64,000 nt of DNA from Cyanophora paradoxa (Eukaryota > Glaucocystophyceae > Cyanophorales > Cyanophoraceae), in NCBI GenBank assembly GCA_004431415.1, contig QPMI01000435.1, positions 248,001-312,000 on the forward strand, written 5' to 3'. A model generated the notes under the pieces. It had not been told where the DNA came from. It worked only from the letters and a program-made list of their open reading frames with translations, and made no database searches. The position numbers and the translations under genes are program-made. This document shows positions 41,804 through 51,263 of the stretch, piece after piece (within the stretch, counting starts at the first letter, position 1; every line of letters starts with the position of its first letter).

Positions 41804-42124
41804 TGTCCCGACCCTCTCAGATATTAATTTAAAGATCTGGGAGGGTCGGGACACGTCTCTTGGTCAGACTACTTATGTACGCCCTCCTCTAGTGTCTCGA
41901 CCCTCTCAGATATTAATTTAAAGATCTGGGAGGGTCGGGACACGTCTCTTGGTCAGACTACTTATGTACGCCCTCCTCTAGTGTCTCGACCCTCTCAGAT
42001 ATTAATTTAAAGATCTGGGAGGGTCGGGACACGTCTCTTGGTCAGACTACTTATGTACGCCCTCCCTCCTCTAGTGTCCGGACCTTTCCAATAATCTATA
42101 AAGAAAGTAGGGAGGGTCCGGACA
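41804..42124 (+). repeat. Cluster of four 50-bp palindromes (89-bp tandem units)
   Basis: Palindromes lie at 41804-41853, 41893-41942, 41982-42031 and, diverged, at 42075-42124. Arms are TGT(C/T)(C/T)CGACCCTC and GAGGGTCGGGACA around the AT-rich core ATATTAATTTAAAGAT. The first three sit in 89-bp tandem units with ACGTCTCTTGGTCAGACTAC spacers. They separate the YqaJ gene from the convergent helicase gene. They may be replication origins, bidirectional terminators or a miniature inverted-repeat element. Confidence 0.9.
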
Positions 42125-42190
42125 CGTCTCTTGGTCGGACTCACCGTAGCTTGGTGTAGCTCAGGCCCAGGCGGGGAAGGCGAGTCTGCA

Positions 42191-42325
42191 ATGAATCAGA
42201 CCCCACAGGATTTGGTTGAGCTGCTCTTTGCAGGGGGGCAGGAAGGCGGCCGCAGAGGGCTAGGGAGACTAGATCTAATTAGTAATCCCACACCGCGCAT
42301 GTGCAAGCGACAGAGAACGAAGTGA
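42191..42325 (+). CDS. Possible small gene (44 residues)
   Basis: ATG 42191 opens MNQTPQDLVELLFAGGQEGG and ends with a basic RKRQRTK-like tail (MCKRQRTK). It lies between palindromes with no clear promoter box. It may be a chance frame. Confidence 0.2.
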   Translation: MNQTPQDLVELLFAGGQEGGRRGLGRLDLISNPTPRMCKRQRTK

Positions 42326-42420
42326 GTAAATGCAGATCGATGATACGGCAATCATGAGTTGTTCAGAAAAGGTCGGGACACATAGAGAGTGCATGCCCTC
42401 ACTCTCGTCCGCCCTCGCAA

Positions 42421-42470
42421 TGTCCCGACCCTCCCAGATCTTTAAATTAATATCTCAAAAGGTCGAGACA
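42421..42470 (-). repeat. 50-bp palindrome, inverted copy
   Basis: The same arms and AT core as the 41804 cluster but in the opposite orientation (TGTCCCGACCCTCCCAGATC then a TTTAAATTAATATCT core). An isolated half-arm GGTCGGGACA lies at 42371-42380. It is placed just after the 3-prime end of the helicase gene. Confidence 0.85.
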
Positions 42471-42571
42471 TTCATTGATCATATGCATGACGTCACTTGA
42501 ATTCGCACGTTCGTATTTACACACTGGCACGCGCATCCCGTTCGCGAAGTCCACACTGTGACATCCGACAA

Positions 42572-44902
42572 TCACACGCGCCTGTGAATGAGAGCATAGC
42601 AGTCGGAGAAAACGTTGTAAACCTCTGGGAAGCTTGGCGCCATGCCTGCCCTTGCCTGCTTAGCCTGGCGCTCTACTGCGTCGTCGAGCATGTCTTCCTC
42701 CCACGTGATGTAGCGTCGCTTTCGGCTGCCCATTTGCCCTCCGTCCGCGTCGGAGAAAGCGCGTCTCACTCCGAGGTACTTCTCCAGCAGGTACTTGATG
42801 ACTTGCCAAGACTGCTGCGAGAGCCGCTTCTTCTCACCGTCCGCTGCATCGAAGCGGGGCGCGCGCTCGTCCAGACTCTGCAGAGCCGCGTACGCCTCCC
42901 GACCCTCCGGCGACGCCAGGGCCGCGTAGGCTTCGTCCGACCACAGAGCACGCCCCGCGAGCTTTCCATACCCCCGCCAGCCGAAGAGTTTCTTGAACAG
43001 CGCGACGACCTTCGATACCTTGAGGCGCTCAGCAGTAGGCACGATCTCGGCAACGTCCGCGCCATGCTTCAGCACCAGCGTGACCACGGCAGTGAGCGGG
43101 ATGGAGTAGAACGAATCCCACATCCAGGCGACGTCTCCTTCGGTCAGCTCGCTCGGATCCTTGGCCAGGAACGCGGCGATCGACGTGCGAGCAAGCGAAG
43201 CAACCTTCTCGATGTCCAGCTTAGCGAGAGACTCGCGGGACTGCCTCCAGGCCAGCACCGTGCTCCACAGATCGACGGGCTCCAGCGCGCCCGCCTCCAG
43301 CACGCTCCTGATCTCGCGCAGCCGCTGCTCCTTCTCCTGCTTCGGTCCGCTCGGGTTTTGATCCTCCGTGACTTGCACGTTCATCAGCGCGCAGGTCGAC
43401 ATCAGCCGCAGGCGCGCTGCCACTGCGAGGCGCCGAGTGGGCATGCCGGCGCGGCGGCTCCCGCGGTGGCTAGCCTTCAGGTCCAGGTAGCGCTGCATGT
43501 CGTCCGAGCTCTCGTCGTCGTCGCTCTCACGCCAGTGCGCAGCCGCCGCGCCGACCGCAACCGAGGGCGTCCGGTTCTTGCGCACGGCGACGAGCAGGTG
43601 CTCTCCGTCGGGCGTGCTGCGTTTGCGCAGCCTTCTGACTCGAAACAGCAGCTGCACGATGTCGTCCGCCTCCAGCTGCGCGGGCTCCGCCTGGAACACG
43701 CCGTAGACCTTGTCAAAGTGCGCGTCCGAAAAGTCCACGCCTGCCCCGAGCGCGGAAGTTGCGATGAGCACGTCGCAGGCCTTGTACGCGCCCTCCTCAG
43801 ACACATCGATCGACACGATGCGCACTGGGCCCTCGTTCGTGAAGCGCACGCTCTTCTCCTTGGCCTGCCCAACGATGAGCCCGATCGTGAACGGTGCGCC
43901 GCTGCCGTCCTCGGGCCCTGCCTCGAGCTGAGTCACGTACTGAGCGCCGCCCAGGCTGAGCTGCTCCAGCGCCTGCTTCGCAATCTTCTCCTGCAGCTCG
44001 ATCGCCTTGGCCGGCGTCTCCGCGATGATCATGGCCCGCGAGCGCCCAGGTCGGCACTGCACCATGATGTCCGCCTCGACGTGCGCCGGGCTGTCTGACA
44101 CGCGCATCTTCCAGTCGCAGGTGCGATGCGAGTTGTACAGGAGCCCCAGGCGCGCCCCGACCTCCTGCGCCGACTCTGCCAGGTACGCGAGATCGACCGA
44201 CCGAACGAAGCCGTCCATCGCCACGATGCGCGATGCCTTCATCACGCCGCGCCATAGGCCCACGCAGCGCGCGTTTCGAGGCACTGACCGCATACCTAGG
44301 TGCAGGCCGGTGGGCTCGAGGGTGCCGCTCGAGGTGAGGTGCTTCGTGAGGGAGGAGAGCTCGTCCAGCACGACCAGTAGCGGCGCCGTCGACCAGCCCT
44401 CCCAGTCCTCGAGCACCTTGTGCAGCGAGTCCCATGTGATGACGACGCACCTGCACTCCTCATGGCGGAAGCCCCACTTGCCATGCGATCCCTTTGAGCT
44501 CTCCGGTGGCTTCTTGATGTCCATGTAAAGCACGGCGTCCTTTGACAACTCCGCAGCATCAATGCGACGCTTGAGGTCGCGGGAGAAGGCCCGGCGGCAA
44601 GTCACGAGGATCACTCGCCAGCCGCCTGCGAGGGCCGGGTCCAGGTACGCATCGATCAGCGCCTGCGTCTTCCCCGTGTTGAGTCCCGAGCAGATGACGT
44701 CGACCTGCGGCTGAGCGGATCTCGGGTTCTGCTCCAGCGCCCCGAATGCGGAGGTAAGGATCTTGCACGAGAGGTGGCGTTCATCCACTGCATTGACGCA
44801 AGCCTCCAGGCCCGTCGACTCGAGCGCGATCAGGAGGGAGGGGAGGGCAATGTCGAAGGCGACAGGCTGCGAGGGATCGGTCACATAGCGGGTCTGTGCC
44901 AC
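42572..44902 (-). CDS. Origin-binding-protein type SF2 helicase (herpes UL9-like)
   Basis: A 776-residue helicase. Motif I is ICSGLNTGKTQA (about residues 70-81) and motif Ia is VILVTCRRAFSRDLKRR. Motif II is LLVVLDELSSLTKHL, the DExx variant typical of this family. Motif V is LIATSALGAGVDFSDAHFDK and motif VI is DDIVQLLFRVRRLRKRS. These match the herpesvirus origin-binding protein family, also found in nucleocytoviruses. It would open replication origins. The frame begins with GTG, not ATG, and overlaps the end of the upstream gene by about 20 bp. It may therefore be joined to that gene by a missing base, making an N-terminal domain of one larger protein. The C-terminal 300 residues have no recognised domain. 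Confidence 0.8.
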   Translation of the reverse strand: MAQTRYVTDPSQPVAFDIALPSLLIALESTGLEACVNAVDERHLSCKILTSAFGALEQNPRSAQPQVDVICSGLNTGKTQALIDAYLDPALAGGWRVILVTCRRAFSRDLKRRIDAAELSKDAVLYMDIKKPPESSKGSHGKWGFRHEECRCVVITWDSLHKVLEDWEGWSTAPLLVVLDELSSLTKHLTSSGTLEPTGLHLGMRSVPRNARCVGLWRGVMKASRIVAMDGFVRSVDLAYLAESAQEVGARLGLLYNSHRTCDWKMRVSDSPAHVEADIMVQCRPGRSRAMIIAETPAKAIELQEKIAKQALEQLSLGGAQYVTQLEAGPEDGSGAPFTIGLIVGQAKEKSVRFTNEGPVRIVSIDVSEEGAYKACDVLIATSALGAGVDFSDAHFDKVYGVFQAEPAQLEADDIVQLLFRVRRLRKRSTPDGEHLLVAVRKNRTPSVAVGAAAAHWRESDDDESSDDMQRYLDLKASHRGSRRAGMPTRRLAVAARLRLMSTCALMNVQVTEDQNPSGPKQEKEQRLREIRSVLEAGALEPVDLWSTVLAWRQSRESLAKLDIEKVASLARTSIAAFLAKDPSELTEGDVAWMWDSFYSIPLTAVVTLVLKHGADVAEIVPTAERLKVSKVVALFKKLFGWRGYGKLAGRALWSDEAYAALASPEGREAYAALQSLDERAPRFDAADGEKKRLSQQSWQVIKYLLEKYLGVRRAFSDADGGQMGSRKRRYITWEEDMLDDAVERQAKQARAGMAPSFPEVYNVFSDCYALIHRRV

Positions 44903-45692
44903 GCTGCCCGACTCCCCTCCGGTCCCCTCCCCTCGAGCTCGACTTCAATACCGTGCGCCTGGATGGAGATTCGAGCCGCCGGCGCCCCCGGCTGACTCCC
45001 GCCCAGGACGAGGGTGATGGACCCGTCGGGCTCGACTCCAAGGTGCTGAACGCGGCGGGCGTCGTGCAGGCCAAGGTCCGCGCGCAGCTCTGCCCCCGCC
45101 TTCCAGATCTCGTCCCTCACCGCCTTGTTCTTGCGCAGGCGGTCCAGGAGCCGCTCCAAGGCCGGCAGGCTTGGGCTCGAATCCAGGAGAGCGCCCGGCT
45201 CCGGGATGGGCTTAGCGCGGGGCGCCGAGCTTCTGGATGGAGTGGGGAGGAGCTCCGCTCGCGGCCCGGGCGCCGGCCCCCGCAGAACGTAGCCCCCGTG
45301 CCATCCACACCGAGCTCCAGGCCGCTCGAGCTCCCAAAGAACCATGCCATGAGATCGCAAGCCTCCGGGCTCTGTAGGACGTAGGCAGCCTTGAATCCAT
45401 TATCCAAGGGGCGAGAGAAAGTGAAGCCTCCGAACTTGGTTGCAAAGGCGCAGGCTGCCGCGGTGCTCGTCTCATCCTCGGCACCCGAGAAGTGGCTGGG
45501 GGTGATGCAGGGCGGGTGGAAGACGCAGAAAGCCGTCCCCAGGGTCGGGCTGCAGGCCTTCTGGACTTCGACGAGAGGGAATCGAACGAAAAAGCTGCAC
45601 TCCTGCTCGCTCAGATCTATCTGCTGTACCCCGGGCCCGGGCATACGGGCCAGGAAGGCGTCGACGTCGAGAGACACGCGTCCGGTTGCCAT
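44881..45692 (-). CDS. Unknown protein upstream of (or fused to) the origin-binding helicase, frameshifted
   Basis: ATG 45692 opens MATGRVSLDVDAFLARMPGP and reads well to about FFGSSSGLELGVDGTGATFCGG near 45290. A second frame then continues with SLPALERLLDRLRKNKAV and a following RDEIWKAGAELRADLG to the stop at 44881. One base is missing or extra in between. The family is not recognised. In other viruses origin-binding helicases can be joined to primase domains, but no primase motif was identified here. Confidence 0.5.
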
Positions 45693-45782
45693 GGTCGTCT
45701 CTCTATAGCTAGGCTTGGAAAATTCTAGATCTACTAGGCTAGTCGACGTCTGTTGGCTAGCTATAGTCGACGTCTGGACTGC

Positions 45783-45832
45783 TGTCTCGACCTTCTGAGA
45801 TATTAATTTAAAGATCTGGGAGGGTCGGGACA
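45783..45832 (+). repeat. 50-bp palindrome, copy 6
   Basis: Arms TGTCTCGACCTTCTGAGAT and GATCTGGGAGGGTCGGGACA around the same TATTAATTTAA core. It lies upstream of the helicase transcription unit, on the opposite side from the 41804-42470 cluster. Confidence 0.9.
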
Positions 45833-45868
45833 GGCTCTGGTCCGTCTGGATCCGGACTGCTCAGCGGC

Positions 45869-45918
45869 TGTCTCGACCTTCTGAGATATTAATTTAAAGA
45901 TCTGGGAGGGTCGGGACA
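45869..45918 (+). repeat. 50-bp palindrome, copy 7
   Basis: Identical in design to copy 6, 86 bp downstream of it and in the same orientation. Confidence 0.9.
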
Positions 45919-47040
45919 GGCTTTGGTCCGACCTTAAGCGCTCAACTAGACCCGGTTGACACCGTCTTGATCTCTCCTTCTTGGCGCAGCGGACGATGTG
46001 ACGCGCAGACCGTCGGCCCGGCGGACGGGGAGGCGCGCGCGTAGAACTTCGGAAGCGCTAGCCCCTTGCTTGACCGAAGCTTAGAAAGTTTTGAGCGCAC
46101 GTGAATGCGACACGTGTAGAGAGAAGGCAGAGCGCGCCGGAGCTAGCTTGCGCGGCCGAGCGCTCGACCGCCTTTGCTCCTAAGCTCAGAAAGTTTTGGG
46201 CTCACGCGGTTGCTCCACGTGTTTCGACTCAAAACACAGTACCCCAACCCGAAAAAAAGCGCCCGGGCAGCGCATCTCGCAGCGCCCGGGCCCAGCGCTC
46301 CTTGCAGCACTTGCCAGAGGCACTAGCTTGCATTCCGCTCAGCCCGGAGAGCCGCCGCCTCGCTCCTTTCGATTCGGAGGTGCGCCTCACTTCGCAACCT
46401 CTTTCTCCGCACCACGGCTAGCTCCGGACCTCAGATTTTGGGCGCTGGAAAGCTCTCTCGACGCCGCACTCACGCCGCCACGCGCAGGGTCGCTCGCGCC
46501 GGCCGCGGACCTTCGAAAGCTCGATGGCGCCCGAGCCGGAGCACTCCGCCGCATCCCGCAGGTGCCAGCTCGCTCTCTTGCCGCTCTATCCCTTGCATTT
46601 AGCACCTAGAACATGCCCCGCAACCTCGCGCTCGATTCGCCCGCGTCCGCTGACATTTGGTCTCTGAGCAGGTGCCGAGATTGGCCGCCGCGCCTTCCGC
46701 AACTCGAGCCGACGTTCGCGGCGACTTGCGCACGCTTCTAGATCTCGTTCTCAAGCCCGCGCATCGATTCGGCGGCTCCGGCTCGCCTCCCCGCGCCTCC
46801 AGCCCCGCGCCCCACACCCGTTCTTGTCCTAGCTAAGCCCTCCCTTGTCCGCGGCCAGTCGCGGGCTACGCGCATCGCGGATAGCATCAGTGGAGCTACG
46901 TTTCAGCGCTGGACGCAGGCCCGCCCGCCCAATCCCTCCCACCTCCCGCTCGCAGCACGCTCACTGGGCCGCAGGCAGCTTCGCGGGGAGCCGCTGGATT
47001 CGAAGCCGCGCACCTTCCCCGCCCGTCCCGACGTCGTACG
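45919..47040. other. GC-rich region without a confident gene
   Basis: Several short open frames exist on both strands, none with a recognisable domain or promoter box. A 40-bp imperfect direct repeat (AGCTTAGAAAGTTTTGAGCG and AGCTCAGAAAGTTTTGGGCT) lies at about 46078 and 46183, each followed by CACGTGT about 20 bp later. These look like paired regulatory words. The first exon or N-terminus of the following gene could lie here. Confidence 0.4.
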
Positions 47041-47062
47041 CGCTAACGTCGCCCGCGCCGCA

Positions 47063-48218
47063 GGTGGCCGCCAGGCCTCCTGCATCCAGGCCTTCGAGCC
47101 GGTGTGGCTGCGGGAGAAGCGCCTCGGCTTCTGGCAGGAGACGGCCTCCTGTCCCCTCACCCGCTTCATCATCGCCCACTGCGCCGTCGACCCCACCACC
47201 TTCCTCGTCGGCTCGGAGACGGAGGGCTGGATGACGAGCGTCGCGGGCATCGTCGAGTACATCGCGCGCACGGAGGGCCCGGACGCCGCCGCCGCCGTCG
47301 CCGCCGACGTCGAGAACGGCGAGCTGGACGAGACCATCGCCGCCTTCGGCCCCAGGTGCCGCCTCTTCTCCTACAGGGCCGGCGGCATCTGGCAGACCTA
47401 CATCCGCGGCATCGTCCCCAAGGCCCCCCTCTCCCTCGGCGAGAGCCAGCCGGCGCTGGAGGCGATCGCGATCCCCGTCGCCCAGTTCAAGGACCCGGCG
47501 CCCGACGTCGGGCCCTTCCTCGTCAAGCCCCACACCAAGGGCAAGGGCAAGCGCACCCGCAACTCGGCGCCGGCCTTCCTCCCGCCCCAGCCCCCGCCAC
47601 GGCCCCCCAGCAGCGCCCCGGCCAGCAGCGCATCGACGAGATGCTGCCGCGCCAGGTCCGGCCCCGCGTACCCCCGCCTTCCCTCCCGTACCCCCCTCCC
47701 CCCGCCCCCCTCCTGATCCAAGGGCAGGGTACCCCGACGAACGGCGGCGCGGGCCCGAGCGGCTACGGGAGCTCGGCCTCCTCCGCGAGCGCCGACGGCC
47801 CCAGCCCCCTCCCCGGCCCCGGCGCCATCCTCAGCGCGATCATGGGCTTCGGGGCCCAGCAGGAGGCCGAGCGGCGGGCGCTGGCGGCGCGCCAGGCGCG
47901 CGAGGCGGAGGAGCGGCGCCAGGCCCTCTGGGCCCAGCGCCTGCAGGAGGCCACCGCCTTCCGCGCCGAGCTGGAGGCGGGCTTCCGCGCGGAGCGGATG
48001 AGCGCGGCGGAGGCCGTGGAGAGCTGGCGGGCGTTCGAGGACGGACCGTGGAGCTGGCGAAGGGCCTCGGCTACAGCTACCGGCGGGCGCCGGTGCCCAC
48101 CTCGTACGCAAGGCGGGCGGCGCGCGAGGCCTCGCGGGCAAAGATCGACGCGGCGGAGGAGCAGGCGGCGCGCGAGGAGGCCGAGGACAACGCGCGCTTC
48201 CGGCACCTGCACCACTGA
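47063..48218 (+). CDS. Large unknown protein with charged coiled C-terminus (two frameshifts)
   Basis: Three frames join into one plausible protein. The first (through about 47600) has WLREKRLGFWQETASCPLTR, GRVEY-like IVEYIARTEG and RLFSYRAGGIWQTYIRG. The second (about 47600-48050) has a proline-rich linker and a strongly charged helix with EAERRALAARQAREAEERRQ. The third ends SRAKIDAAEEQAAREEAEDN before TGA 48216-48218. Start is uncertain; the frame is open upstream of 47102 without a clear ATG. The family is unknown; the charged helices suggest a structural role. Confidence 0.45.
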
Positions 48219-48266
48219 GGCCCGAGGCGGTATTTTTTCTCAACCCTCCCTCAATTCGGTCCCGCG

Positions 48267-48454
48267 ATGGCCTTCGAAGCTTATCCTGCCCACTACTCGC
48301 TAGGAGCCCTCGCCGCGACCCTCACCTGGCTCCTCGGCGGCACCCCCACGGCCTCGGCGGTCATCGGCGTGGGCTTTGGCTACGCCGCCAAGAGCCTCTA
48401 CGCCCCGGCTGCGCCTCGCAGGCGGCGGCCGGCATGCGCCCCGCCGGGCGCTAA
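48267..48454 (+). CDS. Small membrane protein (probably frameshifted near its end)
   Basis: ATG 48267 follows a GTATTTTTTCTC box at 48230-48241. The protein has a hydrophobic stretch SLGALAATLTWLLGGTPTAS with AVIGVGFGYAAKSLY. The first frame stays open to 48635, but a one-base shift in the GGCGGCGG run gives a natural stop at TAA 48452-48454, before the promoter box of the next gene. Confidence 0.5.
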
Positions 48455-48549
48455 CTTTTCAAAGTTCATTCTCCCCTCCCCCTTTTCCGAGTTCCGAGTC
48501 CGTTGGCGTTCCCTTTTAAATTTTCTTCATTCTCGTTACACGTTCGAAG

Positions 48550-49026
48550 ATGTCGAGCGCGGTAGAGAAGCTGCTGTGCACCGTGTTCAAATCGGATTCG
48601 CGATGCAGCAAGATCGGCGAGGCGGCGAGGGCTAAGGGTGGGGCGGCGGCGGAGGGCCCAGGGTGAGGGCGGCGGATCCCGCGCCGCCGTCGCTGAAAAC
48701 GATCAAGGGGCGGGCAAGGGCAGGAGCGTGGGGGCGCTGCCCCTCGTGGCGATCGCGCCGGGGCAGAGGGAGGCGGCGCACGCGGCGACGGCGGCGCTGG
48801 CCGCGCGGCGCCAGGCGGAGGCCTACCCGTGCCTGGGCCGGGGCTGCACCCGCCGGCCGGCCGCCCCTACGCCGTGAGCGCCTACTTCGACGAGGCCAAC
48901 CGGCTGAGCTGCCAGGAGCTGTGCGACAACCGCATGCGGCGCGCCGTGGACGGGCACCTGCCGCTGCTGGTGGCGCTGGGCGGCTCGCTCCTGATGGTCT
49001 GGTACCTGCGCGGCCTGGTCATTTAG
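48550..49026 (+). CDS. Small protein with C-terminal membrane segment (frameshifted)
   Basis: ATG 48550 (MSSAVEKLLCTVFKSDSRCS) follows an AAATTTTCTTC box. The frame stops at about 48664. Other frames continue with ALPLVAIAPGQREAAHAATA and finally with YFDEANRLSCQELCDNRMRR, then the membrane helix LPLLVALGGSLLMVWYLRGL, ending at TAG 49024-49026. Two single-base shifts are needed. It could instead be two separate small genes. Function is unknown. Confidence 0.4.
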
Positions 49027-49062
49027 ATAGTTTTTCGAAACCCGGTTGGAAGCTAGCCAAGG

Positions 49063-49388
49063 ATGAGCTGGCTCGATGCGCTGCTCACGAAGACCTTCGG
49101 CCCAAGGGCCAGCCGCGCCTGCAGTTCGGCGAGATCAACGCGGCGATTGGCGCCACGGTGGAGACGAAGAACCGAGAGAACGTCCTGCGCGGCGACGGAG
49201 GCGCGTGGGCCGACATTGCGGCGGGCGCCCTGGGCTCCGCGCTCACCGCACCGGGCAAGGCGGGCCGCGCGCTGACGGACGGGGCCGAGCGCTTCTGGCA
49301 CTGGCTCAAGGTGGCCGTTGTCATCGCCGCAGCGGTTGTGGCGGGTCTCCTGGTGCTCGAGGCTCGCGCGCTATTTTCTAAACGCTAG
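49063..49388 (+). CDS. Small C-terminally anchored membrane protein (one frameshift)
   Basis: ATG 49063 (MSWLDALLTKTFG) follows a TAGTTTTTCG box. One missing C near 49100 (TTCGGCCCAAGG) switches to the frame with QFGEINAAIGATVETKNREN and the hydrophobic helix VAVVIAAAVVAGLLVLEARA, ending FSKR at 49388. It is likely a virion or host-membrane protein. No family is recognised. Confidence 0.55.
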
Positions 49389-49404
49389 GTAAACCGAGCG
49401 AACC

Positions 49405-49779
49405 ATGCGCGGCGGCTCTTCCCCCCGTGTTTCCTTCGCTGAGAACCCGGTGGCGAACGCAGTCGCCCCTACCCCCCTGGAGCCCGGAGTGAAGCTGGAG
49501 CGTGCGAACGCAGTCTCCGTCAAGAAGGCCAAGCGCACGCTGGCGCTGGAAGTCCCGGTCGCGGAGGATACGGAGAAGGTTGCATTCAACAAGCGCAAGA
49601 CGTACAAGGCGATACGCGAGGGACAGCTGCTGCCCACGGACTCGGTTCCCGGGCTGCCGGGCACCACGGCCGGCGAGCTCCTAGTGCGCAACCTGCGCCT
49701 GCAGTACGTCTCCCGCCTCCGCCGCTCCAAGGCCAAGAAGGCGCGCCTGGACTCGGGCGATAGCAGCTCTAGCTCGTAG
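49405..49779 (+). CDS. Small basic protein, unknown function
   Basis: A 124-residue protein from ATG 49405, after a CTATTTTCTAAACG box (49371-49384) inside the end of the previous gene. Basic throughout, with KAKRTLALEVPVAEDTEKVA, KTYKAIREGQLLPTDS and a KKARLD-Ser-rich tail that resembles a nuclear localisation signal. The frame is intact. No family is recognised. Confidence 0.6.
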   Translation: MRGGSSPRVSFAENPVANAVAPTPLEPGVKLERANAVSVKKAKRTLALEVPVAEDTEKVAFNKRKTYKAIREGQLLPTDSVPGLPGTTAGELLVRNLRLQYVSRLRRSKAKKARLDSGDSSSSS

Positions 49780-49806
49780 GGCTCTGTACTGTTGTATTCA
49801 ATGCCT

Positions 49807-50091
49807 TTACCAGTTCCTGTTCCTATCCCAGAGCACGACTCGGGTGAAGGGCACGGTCATAGCGAACATGAACTCGGCGAACTTGGCAAAGTTCATCAGG
49901 GTTCCCAGGCGGGGATCCTCCCAGTAGATCGCCTCGCGCAGCGCCTCGTAGACGCGCATGAGGGAGCGCTCGTTCTCCGTCGCGAAGGCGTCGCCGGGCT
50001 CGTCGGGGTCGGGATCCGTGAGCTCGGAGTACTCGTCCGAGCTGCCCGCGCTCTCGGCACCTGCGGCGGGGTCGGGCGAGGGGTCGGGCAT
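49807..50091 (-). CDS. Small acidic protein
   Basis: A 94-residue protein from ATG 50091. An acidic, Ser/Asp/Pro-rich N-terminus is followed by an amphipathic part ending FAEFMFAMTVPFTRVVLWDR. A GATTTTCTGG box (minus orientation) lies about 40 bp upstream, near 50127-50136. It converges with the 49405 gene. Confidence 0.55.
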   Translation of the reverse strand: MPDPSPDPAAGAESAGSSDEYSELTDPDPDEPGDAFATENERSLMRVYEALREAIYWEDPRLGTLMNFAKFAEFMFAMTVPFTRVVLWDRNRNW

Positions 50092-50139
50092 TCTTTGCTG
50101 GTAGAAGGGCTAGAAGAGGGACCAGAAAATCACTAGCAA

Positions 50140-50481
50140 TCACGGGCGCCGGAACTCCATCGAGTCGCCGCGCCAGTACTTGTTGCCGGAGGCGAGCAGC
50201 TTCATCGGCTCGCCCGTCGAATCGTGCTTCCAGGCCTCGCCGTCCCAGAGGGCCGTGCCGCCGTCCTCTAGCTTGAGGCGGTGGCCCGGCTCGAGACGGT
50301 TGCCGTCGAGCATGCGGCCGGCCATGAGCGCCAGGTCCCACTCGGTGAGGTTGCGCTGCTCTGCGGGGGTGAGGCCGCGCTCGACGCGCTCGGGCTGGCG
50401 CGCCTCGCGCTCCATGCGGCTGAGGCCCACCAGGAAGAAGATGGGCAGGGCAAAGGCCATGAGATCTAGCAGGGCCTCCAT
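50140..50481 (-). CDS. Small membrane-anchored protein
   Basis: ATG 50481 (MEALLDLMAFALPIFFLVGL) was chosen over upstream in-frame codons because a CTTTTCTAAG box lies 12-22 bp before it (50493-50499). There is an N-terminal membrane helix, then a charged domain with TPAEQRNLTEWDLALMAGRM and a WDGEAWKHDS segment that resembles short SH3-like or WxGxxW repeats of viral proteins. About 113 residues. Function is unknown. Confidence 0.55.
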   Translation of the reverse strand: MEALLDLMAFALPIFFLVGLSRMEREARQPERVERGLTPAEQRNLTEWDLALMAGRMLDGNRLEPGHRLKLEDGGTALWDGEAWKHDSTGEPMKLLASGNKYWRGDSMEFRRP

Positions 50482-50491
50482 TGGGCAAGAC

Positions 50492-50779
50492 TTAGAAAAG
50501 GTTCCGGACCAGGCCCGAGAGCTGCGGGCCCAGGCGCCGGGCGGCGTAGTAGAGCGCGGCCGCCGCCGCCGCAAGGATCAGCAGGCGCGGCGGGCCGCGC
50601 GCCGGCTCCTCCAGCGTCAGGTCCACGGTCTCCGGCCCGCGCGCCGGAGCCGCCAGGATCTCGGGCTCGGAGCAGAGGGACTTGGGCCCACGGCGGCGGC
50701 GCTGCTTGGGCGCCGAGGCGGCGGCGGTGAGAAGGTCCTCAGGCTCCTGCTTGATACCTGCGCAGTCAGTAAAGTCCAT
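50492..50779 (-). CDS. Small C-terminally anchored membrane protein
   Basis: ATG 50779 (MDFTDCAGIKQEPEDLL) follows an AATTTTCCAAGG box about 20 bp upstream. It has a basic QRRRRGPK patch, an acidic VDLTLEEP and a C-terminal helix LLILAAAAAALYYAARRLG. About 95 residues. Upstream lies copy a of the CCATGACGGAA repeat module. Confidence 0.55.
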   Translation of the reverse strand: MDFTDCAGIKQEPEDLLTAAASAPKQRRRRGPKSLCSEPEILAAPARGPETVDLTLEEPARGPPRLLILAAAAAALYYAARRLGPQLSGLVRNLF

Positions 50780-50833
50780 GCTTGCTGGGTACCTTGGAAA
50801 ATTGTGGGAGGCGTCCGGAGATTGCGAACGTAG

Positions 50834-50915
50834 GAGGGGGGAGAAATGACGCGGACGCAAAAGATTCCGTCATGGGTTTTCCGTCATGGGCTGGAACTTG
50901 GACTCGGGACTCGGC
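50834..50915 (-). promoter_or_regulatory. CCATGACGGAA module, copy a (inverted)
   Basis: On the minus strand this reads GAGTCC...CCAGCCCATGACGGAAAACC and CCATGACGGAATCTTTTGCG, matching copies b (51264-51330) and c (52120-52222). Each copy has two CCATGACGGAA words 12-13 bp apart. It lies upstream of the minus-strand gene starting at 50779. Confidence 0.6.
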
Positions 50916-51263
50916 CGGAATTCTCCTGGTAAGTTCGAGACTTGAACTCGGCGGGGTACCCCCTATGTCCAAATGCCCTAGTGTCCCAGAGTCCTAGTGT
51001 CCTAGTGTCCTAGTAGTACTAAGTATGTAACTAAGTAGGTCGCTCATTCTAGTCAGTACGTCAATTGTACGTCACTGAAGTCGGACTCGGCCGGCCCAAT
51101 TCGAATTCGTCAGACCATACTACTAGTATCAGATGTATACGATAGTCATACTTCAGTATGATGTCATAGCAACTTGAAATTACCTTCAAGTCGAATAGAG
51201 GGTACAGAGTCGGTACGTTAGACTTGACAAAAACACGTGTATTTTTTTACGCCGAGTTTTGCG
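50916..51263. other. Non-coding gap with short repeats
   Basis: No gene is supported. It contains a CCTAGTGTCCTAGTGTC micro-repeat near 50978-51012 and self-complementary GTACTAAGTATG-type words. It lies between inverted copies a and b of the regulatory module. Confidence 0.5.

Noticed and set aside
41804..42124. CRISPR-like array of regularly spaced repeats
   Set aside because: The repeats are long palindromes with nearly identical spacers in a eukaryotic viral context and no cas genes. They are tandem duplications.
42497..44098. A 533-codon plus-strand frame across the helicase gene
   Set aside because: It is antisense to a helicase with all motifs in order and has no recognisable domain.
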